In this document: positions 5,596 through 9,497 of the stretch, piece after piece
Layout of the letters: the number at the start of each line of letters is the position of its first letter
How positions within the stretch are numbered: the first letter of the stretch is position 1
Assembly: GCA_016188625.1 (NCBI GenBank)
Contig: JACPHL010000113.1
Location: 1-9,497, forward strand
Direction: 5' to 3'
DNA from: Candidatus Rokuibacteriota bacterium
Lineage (GTDB): Bacteria > Methylomirabilota > Methylomirabilia > Rokubacteriales > JACPHL01
DNA length: 9,497 bases
The notes under the pieces: generated by a model
Database searches by the model: none
Seen by the model: the letters and a program-made list of their open reading frames with translations, nothing else
What the model was told of the DNA's origin: nothing
Position numbers and translations under genes: made by a program

Positions 5596-6828
5596 CTACT
5601 TCCGCGGGTAGATGTGCTTCCCGGTGGCGATCTCCTGCGGCCAGAGGGTGATGTACTTGCCTTCCTGGATCTGGGTCGGGAAGGGGTTCAAGGTCCCCTG
5701 ACCCTGGGCGTCCGGGTGCAGGCCCTCGCCCTTCTTCTGGAAGCGGAGCCGTCCGCTGATCGTCTTGATGTCCAGGTCCCAGAGGGCCTTCAGGACCTTC
5801 TCGCGGTCCACGGTCCCGGCCTTCTCCAGGGCGGCCTTCAGGGTCTCGAGCCCGAACATGTGGATCGAGACCCAGGGGTAGTCCGCGACGGAGAGGCCGG
5901 TCTTCGTCAGGAGGTCCTCGAAGAGGGTGACGTCACCGCCCCCCTTGACCCCGGGCATCCAGTAGTTCTCGCCCGTGACCAGGTTCGCCCGCGCGTCCCC
6001 GGTCGGCTTGCGGAAGGCCGAGCCGTGGTGGATGACGTGGAACTCGCGCGGGGCGAGCCCCTGCTCGAGGGCCTGCTTGTAGAAGGCGACGTTGAAGGCC
6101 GGGAAGCCGGAGATGTAGACGATGTCGGGGTCGGCCGCCTTCATCTTGGTGATGACCGGGGTGAACTCGGTCGCGGGCGCCGGCGCGGTCTCCTGCACCA
6201 CGACCTTGAGCCCGATCTCCTGGGCCTTGGCGATCGAGCCGGCCCCCACCTCCTTGGTGTGGCCGGTCTCCTGGATGATGAACCCGATGGTCTTGGCCTT
6301 CCCCTCGGCCTTGAGCATGTCGAAGTAGTGCCAGGACCACTTCGGGCCGTCATCGATCACCCCGACCAGCCACTGGAAGCCGCGGGCGAAGATGTGGGTC
6401 GAGTTGGCCTCGAGCGCGATGAAGGGGATCTTGTGCTTGTCGGCCACCGTGGAGGCGGCGGCGGTGATCGGGCTCGAGTACGGCCCGAGGAGGAGGTGGA
6501 CCTTGTCCACGGTCACGAGCTTCTCGTAGGACTGGAGCGAGACAGGAGGCTTCGAGGTGTCGTCGTAGACGATGAACTTGACGGGGATCCGCTTGCCGTG
6601 CTCCCGAAGCATGATCCCCCCCTGGGCGTTGATCTGCTCCGCCCAGAGCTCCATGAACTTCTTGAAGGGGGCCACCTCGTCGGAGAACGGGCCGGTGAGC
6701 GCCAGCGTCGCGCCCACCAGGATGGTGTCGGGGGCCTGGGCGGACGCCACCCGGATCCACGGGCCTGCCGCGGCCAGCACCCCGGTCGCCGCGAGCCCCT
6801 TCAGGACTGTGCGCCGTCCGATCTCCAT
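5596..6828 (-). CDS. Liv-type ABC transporter substrate-binding protein, Tat-exported
   Basis: This 410-residue periplasmic binding protein of the Peripla_BP_6 / Leu-Ile-Val type delivers a solute to the LivHM channel. It begins MEIGRRTVLKGLAATGVLAAAGP, a twin-arginine-like signal (Arg5-Arg6), with cleavage likely after ASA (28-30). The mature part opens DTILVGATLALTGPFSDEVAPFKKFMELWAEQINAQGGI, the standard first lobe. It contains LLLGPYSSPITAAASTVADKHKIPFI, and the typical YISGFPAFNVAFYKQALEQG in the second lobe. ATG 6828 has GGAGGAG about 7 nt upstream. A promoter candidate lies about 110 nt further up. The permeases follow after a terminator-like hairpin. The upstream aryl/acyl-CoA ligase hints at an aromatic or organic acid as solute rather than a branched-chain amino acid, but this is context only. 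Confidence 0.93.
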   Translation of the reverse strand: MEIGRRTVLKGLAATGVLAAAGPWIRVASAQAPDTILVGATLALTGPFSDEVAPFKKFMELWAEQINAQGGIMLREHGKRIPVKFIVYDDTSKPPVSLQSYEKLVTVDKVHLLLGPYSSPITAAASTVADKHKIPFIALEANSTHIFARGFQWLVGVIDDGPKWSWHYFDMLKAEGKAKTIGFIIQETGHTKEVGAGSIAKAQEIGLKVVVQETAPAPATEFTPVITKMKAADPDIVYISGFPAFNVAFYKQALEQGLAPREFHVIHHGSAFRKPTGDARANLVTGENYWMPGVKGGGDVTLFEDLLTKTGLSVADYPWVSIHMFGLETLKAALEKAGTVDREKVLKALWDLDIKTISGRLRFQKKGEGLHPDAQGQGTLNPFPTQIQEGKYITLWPQEIATGKHIYPRK

Positions 6829-6944
6829 AGATCACTCCTCCCGGCCCTTCGGCCCGCGTACCTGGTTAGCACCACGGGGTCGGCGGCGCGCGACCTCCAG
6901 ATCGCCCCCGGGGCGCGCCCTCCTGTCTCTTCCGTCGCGAGACC

Positions 6945-6973
6945 TTCATAGCAGGCCTCCCGCCCGGTGTCAA
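6945..6973 (-). promoter_or_regulatory. Strong sigma70-like promoter for the Liv-type operon
   Basis: On the minus strand a perfect -35 box TTGACA (6973-6968) is followed, after exactly 17 nt, by TATGAA (6950-6945), 4 of 6 matches to the -10 consensus. The predicted start near 6938 leaves a leader of about 110 nt before the receptor ATG. Such a match is striking in DNA this rich in GC and falls where a promoter is expected. Confidence 0.6.
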
Positions 6974-6988
6974 GGCGCTCGTCCGCCC

Positions 6989-7003
6989 GGCGGTCGGACC
7001 GCC
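6989..7003 (-). terminator. Short hairpin abutting the CoA ligase stop codon
   Basis: GGCGGT and ACCGCC with a 3-nt loop form a perfect 6-bp stem that begins within the TAG stop codon of the ligase gene. No T-run follows, so intrinsic termination is doubtful. It may be an mRNA-end structure or chance in GC-rich DNA. Confidence 0.25.
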
Positions 7004-8643
7004 TACGCGCCCGCCTTCCGGGCCGCCTCCTGCTCCCGCTGCCGGAGCTCGACCCGCCGGAGCTTCCCGGTCTCGGTCCGGGGGAGCCGCTCGACGAACT
7101 CGATCCGCCGCGGGTACTTGTAGGGGGCCAGCTCGCGCTTGACGTGCTCCTGGAGCTCGGCGGCCAGCTCCTCCGAGGGCGCGACCCCGGGCTTCAGGAC
7201 CACATAGGCCTTGACGACGTAGCCACGGGTCTCGTCCGGCGCGGCCACCACCGCCGACTCGGCCACGGCCTCGTGCTCGTCCAGGACGTGCTCGACCTCG
7301 GGGCCGGGGATCTTGTAGCCGCCCGAGACGATCATGTCGTCGGAGCGGCACTGGTACCAGAAGTAGCCGTCGGCGTCCCGGACGTAGACGTCGCCGGTGA
7401 CGTTCCAGCCGCCGAAGCGGACGTACTCGGCCTGCCGGTCGGGCTTCCGCCAGTACTTGCAGCCGGTGGGCCCCTTGATCGCCAGGAGCCCGGCCTGGCC
7501 GGCCGGCAGCTCGTTCCCGGCCTCGTCCACGACCCGGCAGTCGTAGCCGGTCACCGGGACCCCCGTGGCGCCGGGCCGGACCCGGCCCTTCACGGAGGAG
7601 ATGAAGATGTGGAACATCTCGGTGGAGCCGATCCCGTCCAGGCACTCGACGCCGGTCCGCTCCGCCCACTCCGTGTAGGTGGCGGCCGGGAGCGGCTCGG
7701 CCGCGGAGACGGCGAGCCGGAGGCTCCCCAGGTCGTAGCGCCGCTCCAGCTCCGGGACCCGGAGCATGAGCCGGTAGGAGGTGGGGGCGCAGAAGACCAC
7801 GCTGATCCGGTGGCGGGCGATCGTCTCCAGCATCCGCTCAGGCTCGAACGGTCCCATGAGGACGGTGGCGGCGCCGAAGCGGAAGGGGAAGACCAGGAGC
7901 CCGCCGGTCCCGAAGGTGAACGCCAGGGTCGGGTGGCCGCCGAAGCGGTCCTCCTCGGAGGGGGTCAGGACGTAGCGCGCGTACGAATCGGCCGAGGCGA
8001 GGATGTCGCGGTGCAGGTGGACGCACCCCTTGGGGACGCCCGTGGAGCCGGAGGTGTAGGCGACCATGGCGACCTCGTCGGCCCCTGTCTCCTCGGCCTC
8101 GAGCCGCTCCGGCTGGCCCTCCAGCAGCCCCGCCCAGGCCAGGTCGCCGGCCCGGGCCTCGCCGGCGACGATGAGCTGCTTGAGGTCGGGCGCCTGGGCC
8201 CGGGCCTTCTCCAGCTCTTCGCGGAGCCCCCCCCAGACCACGGCGGCGGTGGCGCCGGCGTCGGCGGCGATGTAGGCCAGCTCGCGCGCCCGGAGCATCG
8301 GCATCGTGGCCACGGTGACGACCCCGAGCTTCTGGCAGGCGAGCCAGGTGATGATGAACTCCGGGCAGTTGGGCGTCCTGAGGAGGAGCCGGTCCCCCCG
8401 GGTGATCCCGGCCGCCCGGAGGCCGTGGGCCAGGCGGTTCACGCGCCGGGCCAGCTCGCCGTAGGTCAGGACCTGGTCCTGGGAGAAGATGGCCGGGCGC
8501 CCCCCCCGGTCGCCCTCGGCGTGTCGGTCGAGGAGCTCGCGGGCCACGTTGAGCCGCGCCGGGTAGCGGACCTCGGGCAGGGTGTAGACCCGCTCCGGCC
8601 AGAGCGCCCTCGGGGGCAGGCATTCGGCGATCGTCGCGGTCAT
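7003..8643 (-). CDS. Acyl-CoA ligase of the benzoate/2-aminobenzoate-CoA ligase type
   Basis: This 546-residue cytoplasmic ANL-superfamily enzyme activates a carboxylic acid to an acyl-adenylate with ATP and then to its CoA thioester. The core motifs are in order: A3 phosphate loop YTSGSTGVPKG (196-206), A5 GIGSTEMFHIF (337-347), A7 TGDVYVRDADGYFWYQCRSDD (416-436), A8 hinge GGYKIPGPEVEHVL (441-454) and A10 PRTETGKLRR with catalytic Lys527. The overall pattern, including the N-terminal LNVARELLDR (31-40), the STEMFHIFIS segment and GCKYWRKPDRQAEYVR, resembles benzoate- and 2-aminobenzoate-CoA ligases. ATG 8643 overlaps the stop of the ABC ATPase gene as ATGA and has a GGGGGAG site upstream. 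This start gives a normal family length; the reading frame stays open further upstream only because it runs antiframe through the ATPase gene. The exact acid cannot be told. Confidence 0.9.
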   Translation of the reverse strand: MTATIAECLPPRALWPERVYTLPEVRYPARLNVARELLDRHAEGDRGGRPAIFSQDQVLTYGELARRVNRLAHGLRAAGITRGDRLLLRTPNCPEFIITWLACQKLGVVTVATMPMLRARELAYIAADAGATAAVVWGGLREELEKARAQAPDLKQLIVAGEARAGDLAWAGLLEGQPERLEAEETGADEVAMVAYTSGSTGVPKGCVHLHRDILASADSYARYVLTPSEEDRFGGHPTLAFTFGTGGLLVFPFRFGAATVLMGPFEPERMLETIARHRISVVFCAPTSYRLMLRVPELERRYDLGSLRLAVSAAEPLPAATYTEWAERTGVECLDGIGSTEMFHIFISSVKGRVRPGATGVPVTGYDCRVVDEAGNELPAGQAGLLAIKGPTGCKYWRKPDRQAEYVRFGGWNVTGDVYVRDADGYFWYQCRSDDMIVSGGYKIPGPEVEHVLDEHEAVAESAVVAAPDETRGYVVKAYVVLKPGVAPSEELAAELQEHVKRELAPYKYPRRIEFVERLPRTETGKLRRVELRQREQEAARKAGA

Positions 8644-9428
8644 CGCGGTTCTCCCCCTTCTTCGCCGAGGACCTCGCCCATGCCCTTCATGCCGCGGAAG
8701 AGCTCCCGCATCTCGGTCCGGATGCGGGCGATCTCGGGGTCGCCGAAGAGGTTGCGGGGCCGGGCCAGGCCCAGCTCGATGGTCCGGAGGACCCGCGTCG
8801 GCTTGTCCGAGATGATGATGACGCGGTCGGCGAGGTAGAGGGCCTCGTCGAGGTCGTGGGTGACGAAGAGGATGGTCTTGCCGGTAGAGCGCCAGATCCG
8901 GATCACCTCGTCGCGCAACCGCTCCCGGGTGTTGATGTCCAGGGCCGAGAACGGCTCGTCCATGAGGATGACCTCGGGCTCCACGGCCAGGGCCCGGGCC
9001 AGGGCGACCCGCTGGCGCTCGCCGCCCGAGAGCTGCCCGGGGTACTTCCCGGCGTCGGCGGTGAGCCCGACCATGGCGAGGTAGTGGCGGGCGCGGGCCG
9101 CCATCTCGGCGGGGTTGCCGTTGTCGTGGCGGAGCTCCATCCCCAACACGACGTTCTCCAGGGCGGTGCGCCAGGGGACCAGGCGCGGGCTCTGGAAGAC
9201 GAAGGCCAGCCGGCGCCACCCCTCCTCCGGCGGGGCGCCCAGGACCCGAACGGTCCCGCTCGTGCTCCGGAGCAGCCCCCCGATGATCCGGAGGGTGGTG
9301 GACTTGCCGGAGCCCGAGGGCCCCAGGAGGCAGAGGAACTCGCCCCGGCGGACGGTGAAGCTGATCCCGTCCAGGATCAGCTGGCCGCCGAGGATCGTCC
9401 TTACGTCGTGAAACTCGATCGCCTCCAT
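8640..9428 (-). CDS. NitT/TauT-type ABC transporter ATP-binding protein
   Basis: This 262-residue ABC ATPase drives an importer of the nitrate/sulfonate/taurine type at the cytoplasmic face of the membrane. Complete motifs are visible: Walker A GPSGSGKST (36-44), Q-loop VFQSPRLVPW (77-86, Gln79), signature LSGGERQR (133-140), Walker B VILMDEP with catalytic Glu158, D-loop SALD (161-164) and the switch THD with His191. The VFQSPRLVPWRTALENV segment is characteristic of SsuB/TauB/NrtD relatives rather than LivG/LivF. No clear ribosome site precedes ATG 9428. A stop codon of the preceding partial gene lies 5 nt upstream, so it is probably coupled to that gene, which is most likely the cognate permease. 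It overlaps the CoA ligase start by four bases. The transported solute may be the acid the ligase activates. Confidence 0.93.
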   Translation of the reverse strand: MEAIEFHDVRTILGGQLILDGISFTVRRGEFLCLLGPSGSGKSTTLRIIGGLLRSTSGTVRVLGAPPEEGWRRLAFVFQSPRLVPWRTALENVVLGMELRHDNGNPAEMAARARHYLAMVGLTADAGKYPGQLSGGERQRVALARALAVEPEVILMDEPFSALDINTRERLRDEVIRIWRSTGKTILFVTHDLDEALYLADRVIIISDKPTRVLRTIELGLARPRNLFGDPEIARIRTEMRELFRGMKGMGEVLGEEGGEPR

Positions 9429-9433
9429 GGTCG

Positions 9434-9497
9434 CTACTCGGGCGCCGCGGGTCCTGTCGCTGGATCCCCTCGCTCGGCCCCGGGCCCCCGTCGCTCC
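9434..9497 (-). CDS. C-terminal tail of an upstream gene, probably an ABC permease, partial
   Basis: One minus-strand frame enters from the window edge and ends at TAG 9436-9434, giving about 20 residues (ERRGPGAERGDPATGPAAPE). The 5-nt spacing to the ATPase start and the absence of a ribosome site there suggest a coupled upstream gene. In NitT/TauT operons a permease commonly sits in this position. The tail itself is low-complexity and has no diagnostic motif, so the identity is a guess from context and the frame could be chance. Confidence 0.35.
   Translation of the reverse strand, partial: ERRGPGAERGDPATGPAAPE

Noticed and set aside
6866-6949. 27-residue basic frame (begins MKVSRRKRQ) with GGGAGG upstream
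   Set aside because: Its ATG lies inside the predicted -10 box of the liv promoter, so it would not be transcribed from that promoter, and nothing supports it as a gene.
5467-6951. 494-residue plus-strand frame opposite the Liv-type receptor gene
   Set aside because: It is rich in Gly, Asp, Leu and Val with no recognisable domain, and the opposite strand is a clear binding protein.
7003-9219. Extended 738-residue version of the CoA ligase
   Set aside because: The extra N-terminal 192 residues are out-of-frame translation of the ABC ATPase gene; the ligase has normal length from ATG 8643.
1-9497. tRNA, rRNA, CRISPR arrays, insertion sequences, integrase sites
   Set aside because: No direct-repeat array, tRNA-like cloverleaf, transposase motif or flanking terminal repeats were seen on reading both strands.

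Overview
The window is high-GC bacterial DNA, about 70% in the best-conserved genes by eye. Every credible gene lies on the minus strand, so transcription runs from high to low coordinates. The mix of solute receptors is typical of uncultivated soil or subsurface bacteria that live on small organic acids: an ABC_sub_bind lipoprotein-like receptor, an orphan TctC/Bug receptor, a Liv-type receptor with two permeases, and a NitT/TauT-type ATPase. The receptor style and GC content recall Candidatus Rokubacteria/Methylomirabilota, with some betaproteobacterial lineages as the alternative. This is an impression from family knowledge, not a database result.

Layout in transcription order. (1) 9497-7003: the 3' end of an unidentified gene, probably an ABC permease. 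Next comes a NitT/TauT-type ABC ATPase, which overlaps by ATGA a 2-aminobenzoate/benzoate-type acyl-CoA ligase. (2) 7002-6829: a gap holding a good sigma70-like promoter (TTGACA-17-TATGAA) with a leader of roughly 110 nt. (3) 6828-3600: a Tat-exported Liv-type binding protein, then a hairpin/T-tract terminator-like element, then LivH and LivM permeases that overlap by ATGA. No LivG/LivF ATPases are present. (4) 3599-1258: an orphan TctC/Bug receptor that appears to use an ATT start, an aspartate dehydrogenase-like enzyme, and a tightly coupled pair of small genes, DUF4258 and DUF2283, that resembles a toxin-antitoxin module. (5) 1213-554: a sulfite oxidase-like molybdopterin oxidoreductase. 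(6) 553-318: a 236-bp gap with little in it. (7) 317-1: the N-terminal part of an ABC_sub_bind (PF04392-type) receptor, cut by the window edge.

How the genes may work together: the CoA ligase with the Liv-type receptor and permeases suggests uptake and CoA activation of an aromatic or other carboxylic acid. The TctC receptor with the aspartate dehydrogenase-like enzyme suggests sensing or uptake and oxidation of an amino-dicarboxylate or an analogue. The most unusual items are the lower-GC DUF4258/DUF2283 pair embedded between metabolic genes and the non-canonical TctC start codon. I found no RNA genes, CRISPR arrays, insertion sequences or phage genes.
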